A stretch of DNA of 64,000 nt from Pseudomonas sp. Gutcm_11s (lineage in GTDB: Bacteria > Pseudomonadota > Gammaproteobacteria > Pseudomonadales > Pseudomonadaceae), in assembly GCF_028649395.1 (NCBI RefSeq), contig NZ_JAQSUW010000012.1, positions 111,960 to 175,959 on the forward strand, in the 5' to 3' direction. The notes beneath the pieces are model-generated. The model did not search any database. It was not told the origin of the DNA and was given only the letters and a program-made list of their open reading frames with translations. This document shows positions 39,104 to 48,523 of this stretch, piece by piece. A program made the translations under genes and the position numbers. Position 1 is the first letter of the stretch; the number at the start of each line of letters is the position of its first letter.

Positions 39104-39427
39104 ATGAGCAAGCGCGAACCCATCTACAAGGTGATTTTCCTCAACCAGGGCCAGGTGTACGAGATGTACGCCAAGCAGATCTACCAGAGCGATCTGTGGG
39201 GCTTCCTGGAGGTCGAGGAGTTCGTCTTCGGCGAGCGCACGCAGATGGTCGTCGACCCCAGCGAAGAGAAGCTCAAGGCGCAGTTCGAGGGCGTGGTGCG
39301 CAGCTTCGTGCCGATGCACTCGATCGTGCGCATCGACGAGGTGGAGCGCCTGGGGACGCCGAAGATCAGCGAGGCCAAGGGTGGCGGCAACGTGATGCCG
39401 TTCCCCATGCCGATGCCGGAGAAGTAA
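39104..39427 (+). CDS. DUF1820 family protein
   Basis: 107 residues, soluble, starting MSKREPIYKVIFLNQGQVYE; the protein is rich in beta-strand and acidic patches, ending in a Pro/Met tail (MPFPMPMPEK). The family is conserved in gamma-proteobacteria and has no known function. It stands alone between divergent miaB and a convergent Sel1-repeat gene 3 nt away. Confidence 0.8.
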   Translation: MSKREPIYKVIFLNQGQVYEMYAKQIYQSDLWGFLEVEEFVFGERTQMVVDPSEEKLKAQFEGVVRSFVPMHSIVRIDEVERLGTPKISEAKGGGNVMPFPMPMPEK

Positions 39428-39430
39428 GCC

Positions 39431-40039
39431 TCAGTTGGGCGCGAAGGCCGGCACCTGCGGGCTGATGCCGGAGCCCGGCAGGCCCGGCGTCGGGTTGTAG
39501 CCAGAGCCGGAAGGGCTGGTGTCGATGTTCTGCAGCTCCAGCAGGTAACTGCGGAAAATCTGCCCGAGCACCTGGCTGGCGACCTGCAATTCCTCCCGCC
39601 CCATGCGCTCGGCCACCTGGTCGGCGCTGTCCATGGCCTCGTCCGAGCCATTCACCGCCGCCATCTTCAGTACGATGTAGGCCTGCACGTTGTTGGCCTG
39701 TACGCCTTCGCCCTGGGAGAACATGTTGCCCAGGCGTAGCTGGGCCTGGGCGTTGCCTTGCAGCGAAGCCTGTTCGAACCAGTGCAGGGCCTGGGGCAGG
39801 TCGCGCGGTGCGCGCTGGCCGTCGTAGAAGAATTCGCCGAGTTCGTACTGGGCCTGGGAGTCGCCCTGTTGGGCCAGACCCTGGCAGGCGCTCACGGCCT
39901 GGGGCAGGTCCTCGGGAGCCAGATTCAGCGAGCAGCGGCCTTCGGCCGGCACCAGCAACGAGTTGTCGCCTGCGTGGGCCAGCAGGGGAGAAGCGAGCAA
40001 CAGGCAACCGAAGAACAGGTTGCGGCCGGTGCGGTTCAT
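39431..40039 (-). CDS. Secreted Sel1-repeat (TPR-like) protein
   Basis: 202 residues. Signal peptide (SPLLAHAGD), then two or three Sel1-like repeats: AQYELGEFFYDGQRAPRDLP and AQLRLGNMFSQGEGVQANNV. Sel1 solenoids mediate protein contacts; no catalytic domain is seen. The C-terminal 35 residues are a Pro/Gly/Asn-rich tail. A perfect 15-bp palindrome lies 64 bp upstream of the start. Confidence 0.8.
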   Translation of the reverse strand: MNRTGRNLFFGCLLLASPLLAHAGDNSLLVPAEGRCSLNLAPEDLPQAVSACQGLAQQGDSQAQYELGEFFYDGQRAPRDLPQALHWFEQASLQGNAQAQLRLGNMFSQGEGVQANNVQAYIVLKMAAVNGSDEAMDSADQVAERMGREELQVASQVLGQIFRSYLLELQNIDTSPSGSGYNPTPGLPGSGISPQVPAFAPN

Positions 40040-40102
40040 GGAAATCGGAACGCCTCGCGGAACGGATCGGGCCTCATGCCCAGCCGGCTGAATGCGCCGG
40101 CC

Positions 40103-40117
40103 ATCACATTATGTGAT
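40103..40117. promoter_or_regulatory. Perfect 15-bp palindrome, probable operator
   Basis: ATCACAT-T-ATGTGAT, arms exactly complementary, upstream of the Sel1-repeat gene and just past the stop of the membrane gene at 40132. The half-site order (TCACA...TGTGA) is the reverse of a CRP/Vfr site, so a different regulator is expected. Confidence 0.5.
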
Positions 40118-40131
40118 AAGCCGGTGCGTCC

Positions 40132-40761
40132 TTACAAAGTCTTTACCGGGATTTCCTCGCGAGCCGGCATGCGCAGTGTCAGCAGCAGCCAGGCCAGCAG
40201 CGGATAGGCCGGGGTCAGCAGGGCATGGAACAGGTCGACCCGGAGTAACGGACCGATAAAGCCTTCGGTGCCCACGACCAGGCCGGCGACCAGGAACAGA
40301 CCCACCACGCCGATGGCCTGCAGGCCCGGGCGCAGCTGCGGCCAGCGGCTCAGACCGGCGTAGAGGATCAGCAGCAGCGTCACCAGGCTGAGGGCCAGGC
40401 GATAGTGCTGATCCATCCCCAGCACGCGCGCGCCGATGAACAGGCCGACCAGCACCAGTAGCCATACGGTCCAGATCGAGCGGGCCCAGGTCAGGCCGCG
40501 AGATAGCGCGAATGCAGCCAGGCCCAGCAGCGGCAGGCCGAGGGCGGCGCTGAGCTGGGTGAAGGAACGGTGCTTGTCGATCCAGCTCGGGTCCAGGCCG
40601 TAACGCACCGCGCCGCACAGCGCCGCCGTGGCGGTCAGACCGAAGCCCAGCAGCAGGGCGCGCAGCACCGGCTGGCCGGTGAAGGCCGGGCGCAGCCAGA
40701 GCAGGCTGGCCAGACAGGCCAGGGCCAGAACTCCATCACTGAGTGCGGTGCTGTACTGCAT
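40132..40761 (-). CDS. Membrane protein of unknown function
   Basis: 209 residues with about seven hydrophobic helices and few charged loops. I do not recognise the family. The ATG at 40761 overlaps the hemL stop (TGATG), which suggests coupling with hemL; a GTG one codon upstream is also possible. No catalytic motif stands out; Trp/Arg-rich short loops (LLWLRPAFTG, YAGLSRWPQL) are visible. Confidence 0.75.
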   Translation of the reverse strand: MQYSTALSDGVLALACLASLLWLRPAFTGQPVLRALLLGFGLTATAALCGAVRYGLDPSWIDKHRSFTQLSAALGLPLLGLAAFALSRGLTWARSIWTVWLLVLVGLFIGARVLGMDQHYRLALSLVTLLLILYAGLSRWPQLRPGLQAIGVVGLFLVAGLVVGTEGFIGPLLRVDLFHALLTPAYPLLAWLLLTLRMPAREEIPVKTL

Positions 40762-42044
40762 CACTTGAGCCTGGCGAAGGCGCGCTCGGCGGCGGCGAAG
40801 GTGATTTCCAGCTCCTTGTCGCCATGGGCGATGGAGGTGAAGCCGGCCTCGAAGGCGCTCGGGGCCAGGTACACGCCGCCTTCCAGCATCAGGTGGAAGA
40901 ACTTGTTGAAGCGCGCCGCGTCGCTGGCCATCACGTCATTGAAGGTGACGATGTCGTCGGCGCCACTGAAGTACAGGCCGAACATGGCGCCTGCCTGGGT
41001 GGTGACGAAGGGGATGCCGGCGGCATCGGCGCGCTCCTGCAGGCCTGCCAGCATGCGGCTGGTGAACTCGGACAGTTCTGCGTGGAAGCCCGGGCGGCTG
41101 ATCAGTCTGAGGGTGGTCAGGCCGGCGGCCATGGCCAGCGGGTTACCGGACAGGGTGCCGGCCTGGTAGACCGGGCCGAGCGGGGCGATGCACTCCATGA
41201 TCGCGCGCTTGCCGCCGAAGCAGCCGACCGGCATGCCGCCGCCGACGATCTTGCCGAAGGTCGACAGGTCCGGCACCACACCGTAGTGGGCCTGGGCGCC
41301 GCCGAGGGCGACGCGGAAGCCGGTCATCACCTCGTCGAAGATCAGCACCACGCCGTGCTTGTCGCACTGCTCGCGCAGGCCTTCGAGGAAGCCCGGCGCC
41401 GGCGGTACGCAGTTCATGTTGCCGGCCACCGGCTCGACGATGATGCAGGCCACGGTCTTGCCGACTTCGGCCAGGGTCTTCTCGACGGCAGCCAGGTCGT
41501 TATAGGGCAGCGTCAGGGTGTGCTTGGCGAAGTCCGCCGGCACGCCGGCCGAGCTCGGTACCCCCTGGGTCAGCAGGCCGGAGCCGGCCTTGACCAGCAG
41601 GCTGTCGGAGTGGCCGTGGTAGCAGCCCTCGAACTTGATGATCGCGTCGCGGCCGGTGTGGCCACGGGCCAGGCGAATGGCGCTCATGGTCGCCTCGGTG
41701 CCGGAGCTGACCATGCGTACCAGCTCCATGGACGGCACGATGGAGCAGACCAGCTCGGCCATCTCCACTTCCAGTGCGGTCGGTGCGCCATAGGACAGGC
41801 CGTGTTCGAGCTGCTTGCGCACCGCGTCCAGCACCTGCGGGTGGGCGTGGCCGAGAATCATCGGGCCCCAGGAGCCGACGTAGTCGACGTAGCGCTTGTC
41901 ATCCTCGTCGATCACATAGGCGCCTTCGGCATGCTTGAAGAACAGCGGGGTGCCGCCGACGCTGCGGAAGGCGCGCACCGGCGAGTTGACGCCGCCGGGA
42001 ATGTGTTTCTGGGCGTTGGCGAACAGGACTTCGGAACGGGACAT
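40761..42044 (-). CDS. hemL: Glutamate-1-semialdehyde 2,1-aminomutase
   Basis: 427 residues. A PLP enzyme that makes 5-aminolevulinate for haem. The PLP lysine is Lys265 in [27 protein letters not shown] and [11 protein letters not shown] are the other cofactor motifs. It lies 15 nt downstream of thiE, so thiD-thiE-hemL may be one transcript. Confidence 0.97.
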   Translation of the reverse strand: MSRSEVLFANAQKHIPGGVNSPVRAFRSVGGTPLFFKHAEGAYVIDEDDKRYVDYVGSWGPMILGHAHPQVLDAVRKQLEHGLSYGAPTALEVEMAELVCSIVPSMELVRMVSSGTEATMSAIRLARGHTGRDAIIKFEGCYHGHSDSLLVKAGSGLLTQGVPSSAGVPADFAKHTLTLPYNDLAAVEKTLAEVGKTVACIIVEPVAGNMNCVPPAPGFLEGLREQCDKHGVVLIFDEVMTGFRVALGGAQAHYGVVPDLSTFGKIVGGGMPVGCFGGKRAIMECIAPLGPVYQAGTLSGNPLAMAAGLTTLRLISRPGFHAELSEFTSRMLAGLQERADAAGIPFVTTQAGAMFGLYFSGADDIVTFNDVMASDAARFNKFFHLMLEGGVYLAPSAFEAGFTSIAHGDKELEITFAAAERAFARLK

Positions 42045-42059
42045 GGCGGTCTCTCTAAA

Positions 42060-42695
42060 TCAGGAATTGGCGAACAGCGCGCTGAAGGCGCGGGCGCGGG
42101 CCTCCACCTCGGCGGCGGAGGGCGCGGAGAACAGGGCGTGGATCACGGCCAGCAGGTCGGCGCCGCGGGCGATCAGCTCGGCGCCGTTTTCCAGGCTGAC
42201 GCCGCCGATGGCGGTGATCGGCAGGTTGAAGCGGCCGCTGGCCTGCTCCAGCAGCTCCGGCGTGGCGCTCGGCGCGCCGGGCTTGGTCTGCGAAGTGAAG
42301 AAGCGGCCGAAGGCGATGTAGCTGGCGCCTTCGCGGGCGGCCTGTTCGGCCAGCTCCAGGCTGGCATGGCAGGTGGCGCCGATGATCGCCTGGCGACCGA
42401 GCAGGGCGCGGGCGGCGGCCAGCGAGCCATCGCCCTGGCCCAGATGCACGCCGACGCCAAGGCGGGCGGCCAGTTCGGCGTCGTCATTGATCAGCAGGCT
42501 GGCGCCGTGGCGGGCACACAGCTCGGCCAGCTGCGAGGCTTCGCGCAGGCGGCGGGCCTGGTCGTCGGACTTGTCGCGGTACTGCAGCAGACGTGCGCCG
42601 CCCTTCAGCGCCGCTTCCACGTATGGCAGCAGCTTGCCGCCTTCCAGCAGCTGGCTGTCGGTGATGGCATACAGGCCGCGCAGTGCAGCGCTCAC
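42060..42695 (-). CDS. thiE: Thiamine-phosphate synthase
   Basis: 211 residues. ThiE couples HMP-pyrophosphate and thiazole phosphate to thiamine phosphate. A TIM barrel with [13 protein letters not shown] at the N-terminus and [15 protein letters not shown] carrying the phosphate-binding region. I chose GTG at 42695, 10 nt after the thiD stop; the frame is open further upstream but would overlap thiD. Confidence 0.93.
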   Translation of the reverse strand: MSAALRGLYAITDSQLLEGGKLLPYVEAALKGGARLLQYRDKSDDQARRLREASQLAELCARHGASLLINDDAELAARLGVGVHLGQGDGSLAAARALLGRQAIIGATCHASLELAEQAAREGASYIAFGRFFTSQTKPGAPSATPELLEQASGRFNLPITAIGGVSLENGAELIARGADLLAVIHALFSAPSAAEVEARARAFSALFANS

Positions 42696-42705
42696 GAGCA
42701 GCTCT

Positions 42706-43503
42706 TCATAGTGAGAAATCCAGCGGCAGGCGGCGCGGTACGTACTGGCCGCGGCCGGGCTGTTCGGCATCGCGCAGGGTGCGCCAGGTGTAATCCAGCG
42801 CTGAGCGCACGGCGCTGACGGTGTCCTCGCCGAGGGCCAGGCGCCCGGCCAGGGTGCTGGCCAGGGTGCAGCCGGAGCCGTGGTAGCTGCCCGGCAGTCG
42901 CGCGCAGGTATAGGTGTGGCTCTGCCCGTCGCGGACGTACAGGCGGTTGTGTACCTCGGCCTCGTCGCCGTGGCCGCCGGTGATCAGCAGGTGCTGGCAG
43001 AAGGGTGCGAGCTTGGCCGCACACTCGTCCGCCGTGCCTTCCGGCAGTTCGGCGAGGATGCGCGCCTCGGGCAGGTTCGGTGTGGCCACGGCGGCGATCG
43101 GCAGCAGGCGCTCGCGCATGGCGTAGCCGACATCCTCCTTGCCCAGCGAACCGCCGCCGCCGGCGCGCAGCACCGGGTCGCAGACCAGCGGCACGCCAGG
43201 CAGGCGCTGCATGATCTCGACCACGGTATCGACCATCTCCACCGAGCCGAGCATGCCCAGCTTGACGGCGGCTACCGGCAGGTCGGTGATGATGGCGTCG
43301 ACCTGGGCCAGGACCCAGGCGCGATCCAGCACGCGGAAGTCGGAGACGTCGACCGTGTCCTGCACGGTCAGCGCGGTAACCGCCGGAGCGGCATGGCAGC
43401 CCTGGGCGAGCAGGGCTTCGATGTCCGCCTGCAGGCCGGCACCACCAGATGGGTCGTGGCCGGACAGGCAGAGGACGACGGGACGGGAGTTGTGTCTGTT
43501 CAT
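42706..43503 (-). CDS. thiD: Hydroxymethylpyrimidine/phosphomethylpyrimidine kinase
   Basis: 265 residues of the ribokinase-like family: [20 protein letters not shown] near the start, [14 protein letters not shown], and the C-terminal [17 protein letters not shown] motif with the catalytic Asp/Cys region. It phosphorylates HMP twice for thiamine synthesis. No TPP riboswitch is evident upstream. Divergent from ladS. Confidence 0.95.
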   Translation of the reverse strand: MNRHNSRPVVLCLSGHDPSGGAGLQADIEALLAQGCHAAPAVTALTVQDTVDVSDFRVLDRAWVLAQVDAIITDLPVAAVKLGMLGSVEMVDTVVEIMQRLPGVPLVCDPVLRAGGGGSLGKEDVGYAMRERLLPIAAVATPNLPEARILAELPEGTADECAAKLAPFCQHLLITGGHGDEAEVHNRLYVRDGQSHTYTCARLPGSYHGSGCTLASTLAGRLALGEDTVSAVRSALDYTWRTLRDAEQPGRGQYVPRRLPLDFSL

Positions 43504-43591
43504 GGCCGGCGAGCTTACCACCTGGCGGCGAAGTGGCCCAATCGATGTATACAACTTGGCCGGATAGACGGATTCCTCCGTACTGGCCCTG

Positions 43592-43600
43592 TGCTAGAGT
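43592..43600 (+). promoter_or_regulatory. Putative extended -10 upstream of ladS
   Basis: TG-C-TAGAGT within CCTGTGCTAGAGT, about 80 nt before the ladS start. The same CTGTGCTA core occurs before mpl and the DUF1820 gene. Confidence 0.35.
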
Positions 43601-43679
43601 GCCGCTCATACCAATCAGAAGGATTCTGTGTGCCGTCCCCAGAGGAGAAGAGGGCTCCCGGACGGCTGCACGCGAATCT

Positions 43680-46076
43680 ATGCGGGGCTGCATGCGTGTC
43701 TTTCTATTCCTGATGCTGTTCGTCGTGGGCGGGCTGGCGCACGCCGTCACCTTCGACGAGCAGACCCGCTACCTCACGCTCGGCCCGCAAATGCAGGTGT
43801 TCGAGGACGTGCGCGGCGATGCGACCATCGAGCAGGTCAGCTCGGCGGCGCTGGATGGCAGCTTCCGCATCAATGGCAAGCCGGTACTCAACGCCGGTTA
43901 CTCGCGCTCGGTGTTCTGGCTGCGCGTCGACCTGGACTATCAATCGAGCAACGCGGCGGCCAAGCACTGGCTGCTGGAATTGGCCTATCCGCCGCTCGAC
44001 AAGCTGGACCTGTACCTGCCGGACGGCGCCGGCGGTTATCGCCTGGCGGTGCGCACCGGCGACTCGTTGCCCTTCTCTAGCCGGCAGATCAAGCAGAACA
44101 ACTACCTGTTCGACCTCGAGCTGACGCCGGGGCAGCCGCAGCGCGTCTACCTGCGCGCGCAGAGCCAGGGTTCGATGCAGATGCCGCTGGGCCTGTGGGC
44201 GCCGGACGCCTTCATCGAGGCGCAGCCGGCGCGCATTTATACCCTCGGGGTGATCTACGGCATCCTGTTGGTGATGCTGATCTACAACCTGTTCATCTTC
44301 GTCGCCGTGCGCGACACCAGCTATCTCTACTACATCCTCTACATCGCTTCCTTCGGCCTGTACCAGATCTCCGTGAACGGTGCCGGTATCCAGTATTTCT
44401 GGCCGGACAGCCCCTGGTGGGCCAACGCCTCCACGCCGTTCCTGATCGGCGCGGCGGCGCTGTTCGGCTGCCAGTTCGCGCGCAGCTTCCTGCACACCGT
44501 GGAGCACAGCCTGTGGGTCGACCGCCTGCTGCGCCTGCTGATGGCCACTGGCGCGCTGGTGATGGTGCTGGCGCTGACTACCAGCTACGCCACCGCCCTG
44601 CGCCTGGCCACCTACCTGGCCCTGGCCTTCACCGTGGTGATCTTCGCCGCCGGCATACTGGCCTGGCTGCGCGGCATGCGCGTGGCGCGCTACTTCATCA
44701 TCGCCTGGACCGCCTTCCTCGCCGGTGGGGTGATCAACACCCTGATGGTGCTGGGCTTCCTGCCTTATACCTACCTGACCATGTACGCCAGCCAGTTCGG
44801 CTCGGCGCTGGAGGTGGGTCTGCTGTCGCTGGCCCTGGCCGACCGCATCAACGCCATGAAGGAGGAGCGCACGCGCATCCTGCAGCAGGCCGGGCGCGAG
44901 CTGGAGGTGCTCAACTCCGAGCTGGCCGACAGCAACCGGCTCAAGGACGAATTCCTCGCCACCGTCACCCACGAGCTGCGCACGCCAATGAACGGGGTGA
45001 TCGGTTCGCTGGAGCTGATGCAGACGGTGAAGATGGATGTCGAGCTGGAGCAGTACCAGCGCACCGCCGCCAGTTCGGCGCGCGACATGATGCGCATGGT
45101 CAACGACATCCTCTCGCTCACCGAACTGCAGGCCGGCAAGCTCTACCCGCGCCGCGAGCCATTCAGCCTGCGCGGCCTGGTCGACAGCCTGCGCGCCCAG
45201 TACGGCGGGCGTGCCGCGGACAAGGGCCTGAGCTTCCGCGTCGAACTGGAAGATAGTCTGCCCGATACCCTGGAAGGCGACGCGGCCAAGCTGGCCCAGG
45301 CCATGGGCTATCTGTTGGACAACGCCATCAAGTTCACCCACCAGGGCGGTGTGGTGCTGCGCGTGGCCGCCGCCGGGCCGCTGGCGGGCAGCATGCCGCT
45401 GCGCCTGGAGGTGCAGGACAGCGGCATCGGCTTCGTGACCCCCGAGGGCGGCAAGCTGTACCAGCGTTTCCGCCAGCTGGACGGTTCCATGACTCGCCAA
45501 TACGGCGGTCTGGGCATCGGCCTGGCGATCTGCCGGCAACTGGTGGACCTGCTCGGCGGCAGCCTACAGCACCAGTCACAGCCGGGGCGCGGCAGCGCCT
45601 TCGCGATCAGCCTGGCGCTCGACCTGCCGGTGCAGCACCCGAGCGTCGCCCCCGCCACCCGGCGCAGCGGTGGTGCTCCGCGCCGCCACGCCGAGCAGTG
45701 CACCGTGCTGATCGTCGAGGACAACGCGATCAACCAGCTGGTGACCCGAGGCATGCTGCTCAAGCTCGGCTACCGCGTGCGCACCGCCGACAACGGCGCC
45801 GAGGCCCTGGAAGTGCTGCGCAACGAGCCGATCGACGCCGTGCTGCTGGACTGCCAGATGCCGGTGATGGACGGCTTCGCCACCTGCCGTGCGCTGCGCC
45901 AGCTGCCGGGCTGTGCCGAGACGCCGGTACTGGCCATCACCGCCCACAGCCACAGCGGTGACCGCGAGCGTTGCCTGGCTGCTGGCATGAGCGACTACCT
46001 GGCCAAGCCGGTGAAGTTCCTCGAGCTGCAGACCCTGCTGCACGACTGGGTGCTGTGTCGCAGCAGCGACGCCTGA
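43680..46076 (+). CDS. ladS: Hybrid sensor histidine kinase LadS
   Basis: 798 residues. Signal or first helix (5-22), a periplasmic 7TMR-DISMED2 sensor domain (about 25-180), seven membrane helices (about 185-390), a coiled linker, HisKA with His431 (VTHELRTPMNG), HATPase (N-box LLDNAIKF, G-box QYGGLGIGLAI) and a receiver domain with Asp724 (LLDCQMPVMDG). In P. aeruginosa LadS responds to calcium and feeds phosphate into the GacS/GacA-Rsm network, favouring biofilm. No Hpt domain is attached. The ATG at 43680 or at 43692 could be the start; no strong ribosome-binding site helps decide. Confidence 0.92.
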   Translation: MRGCMRVFLFLMLFVVGGLAHAVTFDEQTRYLTLGPQMQVFEDVRGDATIEQVSSAALDGSFRINGKPVLNAGYSRSVFWLRVDLDYQSSNAAAKHWLLELAYPPLDKLDLYLPDGAGGYRLAVRTGDSLPFSSRQIKQNNYLFDLELTPGQPQRVYLRAQSQGSMQMPLGLWAPDAFIEAQPARIYTLGVIYGILLVMLIYNLFIFVAVRDTSYLYYILYIASFGLYQISVNGAGIQYFWPDSPWWANASTPFLIGAAALFGCQFARSFLHTVEHSLWVDRLLRLLMATGALVMVLALTTSYATALRLATYLALAFTVVIFAAGILAWLRGMRVARYFIIAWTAFLAGGVINTLMVLGFLPYTYLTMYASQFGSALEVGLLSLALADRINAMKEERTRILQQAGRELEVLNSELADSNRLKDEFLATVTHELRTPMNGVIGSLELMQTVKMDVELEQYQRTAASSARDMMRMVNDILSLTELQAGKLYPRREPFSLRGLVDSLRAQYGGRAADKGLSFRVELEDSLPDTLEGDAAKLAQAMGYLLDNAIKFTHQGGVVLRVAAAGPLAGSMPLRLEVQDSGIGFVTPEGGKLYQRFRQLDGSMTRQYGGLGIGLAICRQLVDLLGGSLQHQSQPGRGSAFAISLALDLPVQHPSVAPATRRSGGAPRRHAEQCTVLIVEDNAINQLVTRGMLLKLGYRVRTADNGAEALEVLRNEPIDAVLLDCQMPVMDGFATCRALRQLPGCAETPVLAITAHSHSGDRERCLAAGMSDYLAKPVKFLELQTLLHDWVLCRSSDA

Positions 46077-46132
46077 TGTCGTTTTGTCATTGATCCGGCC
46101 GATTTTTGGCCGAAACGTCATTTTCGCCAAGA

Positions 46133-46150
46133 AGTGAATCGTGATTCACT
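46133..46150. promoter_or_regulatory. Inverted repeat 1 upstream of tetR gene
   Basis: AGTGAATC-GT-GATTCACT: perfect 8-bp arms with a 2-bp spacer, 31 bp before the regulator ATG. Its TGAATC/GATTCA core resembles the arms of the second repeat. Confidence 0.6.
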
Positions 46151-46180
46151 GAGCTGAATTCATGAACACGGATTCAGCTC
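46151..46180. promoter_or_regulatory. Inverted repeat 2, abutting the tetR start codon
   Basis: Arms GAGCTGAAT (46151-46159) and ATTCAGCTC (46172-46180) are exact reverse complements separated by 12 bp. The repeat ends at the base before the ATG, where a bound repressor or a hairpin would block initiation. Confidence 0.6.
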
Positions 46181-46816
46181 ATGGCCTATCGCACCACCGC
46201 CGCACGCCTCGATCGCGCCCAGGAGTTGCGCGATCGTATCCTCGCCTGCGCCCTCGCCAGGGTCGTCGATGGCGGCTTCGCCAACCTGACCATGCAGGCC
46301 CTCGCCGAGGATGCCGGCATCGCCACCGGCAGCCTGTACCGCCACTTCAGCGGCAAGGGTGAGCTGGCCGCCGAGGTGTTCAGCGGCGCCTGCCGCATCG
46401 AGGTCGACGCCCTCGCCGAGATTCTCGGTGGCCCCGGCAGCGCCTCCCAGCGCCTGTCCGCCGGCCTTGAGCAGTTCGCCGCGCGCGCCTGGCACAGCCG
46501 GCGCCTGGCCTTCGCCCTGATCGCCGAGCCGGTGGACCCGGAGGTGGACGAGCAGCGCCTGCTGTTCCGCGAGGCTTATGCCGAGCTGTTCGTCGACCTG
46601 CTGGAGGAGGGCGTGCGTGGCGGCGAGTTCCGCGTGCCGCAGGTCAATCTGATCGCTGCCTGCCTGGTCGGCGCCATCGCCGAGGCCCTGGTCGGCCCGC
46701 TTTCTCCACCCGCCCGCGCGGCCCGCGATGCTGGCTTGGCGGCGCCGGACCTGGCCACCGTCAGCCAAACCCTGATCACCTTCTGCCTGCGCGCCGTCGG
46801 CGCTTCGGAGTCCTGA
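46181..46816 (+). CDS. TetR-family transcriptional regulator
   Basis: 211 residues. N-terminal helix-turn-helix domain (about 10-60) with FANLTMQALAEDAGIATGSLYRHFSGKGEL; the C-terminal ligand domain is helical. It begins an operon with aidB (1-nt gap) and a thioesterase, and likely represses that operon through the two inverted repeats just upstream. The ligand is probably an acyl-CoA or related compound, by context only. There is no normal ribosome-binding site before the ATG because the repeat occupies that position. Confidence 0.88.
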   Translation: MAYRTTAARLDRAQELRDRILACALARVVDGGFANLTMQALAEDAGIATGSLYRHFSGKGELAAEVFSGACRIEVDALAEILGGPGSASQRLSAGLEQFAARAWHSRRLAFALIAEPVDPEVDEQRLLFREAYAELFVDLLEEGVRGGEFRVPQVNLIAACLVGAIAEALVGPLSPPARAARDAGLAAPDLATVSQTLITFCLRAVGASES

Positions 46817-46817
46817 T

Positions 46818-48467
46818 ATGTCCTTGCAGCAATTCGCCGAAACCCACGAAGTGTTCAACCAGGTGCCGTCGCTGGACGGCGCCAATCTGTACCGCCTCGA
46901 CCTGCCGCTGCAGGAATGGACCCGGCGCTTCGGCGGCGGCTGGGCCGAAGACCGTCTCAACAGCTACGGCGCCCTGGCCGGCGGCGCGCTGATGCAGGCC
47001 GGCTTCCTGGCCAACGAGAACAAGCCGGTGTTCAAGAGCCATGACCGTTATGGCAACCGCGTTGATCTGGTCGAGTTCCACCCGGCCTATCACGAGCTGA
47101 TGCGCACGGCCATCGAGCACGGCATTCCGTCGCTGCCCTGGACCGACCCGCGCGAGGGCGCCCAGGTGGCCCGCGCCGCGCTCAACTACATGCACAACCA
47201 GGCCGAGGCGGGTAACGCCTGCCCGCTGACCATGACCTACGCCGCCGTGCCGGCGCTGCGCCTGCAGCCCAACCTGGCCGAGATCTGGGTGCCGAAGATC
47301 CTCGCCACCGAGTACGACCCGCGCAACGTCGGCATCGAGCAGAAGGCCGGCGTCACCATCGGCATGGCCATGACCGAGAAGCAGGGCGGCACCGACGTGC
47401 GCGCCAACACCACCCGCGCCTACCCGGTGGGTCTCGGCGGCCCCGGCGAGGCCTACGAGCTGGTCGGCCACAAGTGGTTCTGCTCGGCGCCGATGTGCGA
47501 CGCCTTCCTCACCCTGGCCCACACCGACAAGGGCCTGTCCTGCTTCCTGCTGCCGCGCCATCGCCCGGACGGCACGCGCAACCAGTTCTACATCCAGCGC
47601 CTGAAGAACAAGCTCGGCAACTGGGCCAACGCCTCCAGCGAGGTGGAGTACCGCGGCGCCCTGGCCTGGATGGTTGGCGAAGAAGGCCGTGGCGTGCCGA
47701 CCATCATCGAGATGGTCTCGCTGACCCGCTTCGACTGCATGATCGGCTCCAGCAGCCTGATGCGTCAGGCCCTGACCCAGGCCGCCCACCACTGTGCGCA
47801 CCGCAAGGTCGGTGGCCGCGTGCTGGCCGAGCAGCCGCTGATGCAGAACGTGCTGGCCGACCTGGCACTGGAGAGCGAGGCTGCCCTGGCCCTGACCTTG
47901 CGCATGGGCAAGGCCCTGGACAACCCGCACGACGAGCAGGAGGACAAGTTCGCCCGCCTGGTCACCGCCATCGGCAAGTACTGGATCTGCAAGCGTGCCC
48001 CGGCAATGATCAACGAGGCGCAGGAGTGCATGGGCGGCGCCGGTTATGTCGAGGAAACCATCCTGCCGCGGCTGTACCGCGAGGCGCCGGTCAACTCGAT
48101 CTGGGAAGGCTCGGGCAACGTGCAGTGCCTGGATGTGCTGCGCGCCCTGTCCAAGGAGGCCGGGGTGCTCGACGCGCTGTTCGCCGAGCTGGGCGACGGC
48201 CATGGCGATGCGCGCCTGAAGGCGCATATCCAGCAGCTGCAGGCGGACTTCCGCGACGCCGCCGACATCCAGTACCGCGCCCGCCAGCTGACCGAGGACG
48301 TGGCTGTGGCCCTGCAGGCCAAGCTGCTGCTGGAAGCCGGCAACGCCACGGTGAGCGATGCCTTTATCGCCAGCCGCCTGGACAGCGGTGGTCGCGTCTA
48401 CGGCACCCTGCCGCGCGGCGCCGATGTCGAGGCGCTGGTGGCGCGCAGCACGCCGCACCTGGTCTGA
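46818..48467 (+). CDS. aidB: AidB-like acyl-CoA dehydrogenase
   Basis: 549 residues. It aligns by eye with E. coli AidB along its length: THEVFNQVPSLDGANLY, GMAMTEKQGGTDVRANTT, GLSCFLLPRHRPDGTRNQF, RLKNKLGNWANASSEVEY and YREAPVNSIWEGSGN. AidB is an FAD-containing flavoprotein of the Ada response that binds DNA and is thought to limit alkylation damage; its weak dehydrogenase activity is of uncertain meaning. In this operon, with a TetR regulator and a thioesterase, an acyl-CoA function is equally possible. Confidence 0.88.
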   Translation: MSLQQFAETHEVFNQVPSLDGANLYRLDLPLQEWTRRFGGGWAEDRLNSYGALAGGALMQAGFLANENKPVFKSHDRYGNRVDLVEFHPAYHELMRTAIEHGIPSLPWTDPREGAQVARAALNYMHNQAEAGNACPLTMTYAAVPALRLQPNLAEIWVPKILATEYDPRNVGIEQKAGVTIGMAMTEKQGGTDVRANTTRAYPVGLGGPGEAYELVGHKWFCSAPMCDAFLTLAHTDKGLSCFLLPRHRPDGTRNQFYIQRLKNKLGNWANASSEVEYRGALAWMVGEEGRGVPTIIEMVSLTRFDCMIGSSSLMRQALTQAAHHCAHRKVGGRVLAEQPLMQNVLADLALESEAALALTLRMGKALDNPHDEQEDKFARLVTAIGKYWICKRAPAMINEAQECMGGAGYVEETILPRLYREAPVNSIWEGSGNVQCLDVLRALSKEAGVLDALFAELGDGHGDARLKAHIQQLQADFRDAADIQYRARQLTEDVAVALQAKLLLEAGNATVSDAFIASRLDSGGRVYGTLPRGADVEALVARSTPHLV

Positions 48468-48523
48468 CCGTGCAATGTCCCGCGGCCATCCGGTCGCGGG
48501 CGTCCCGAGAAAAGGAATCCTCC

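Noticed and set aside
40743..42818. Plus-strand open frame of about 690 codons opposite hemL and thiE
   Set aside because: Antisense to hemL and thiE, both identified by catalytic residues; composition is typical of shadow frames.
42696..43679. TPP riboswitch ahead of thiD/thiE
   Set aside because: The conserved THI-box sequence elements are not present in the thiD upstream region.
46096..46112. CGGCC/GGCCG hairpin after ladS as a terminator
   Set aside because: Only a 5-bp stem with a 7-nt loop and no T-run after it; too weak to annotate.
46162..46362. Alternative start ATG at 46162 for the TetR gene
   Set aside because: It is in a different frame from the helix-turn-helix protein.
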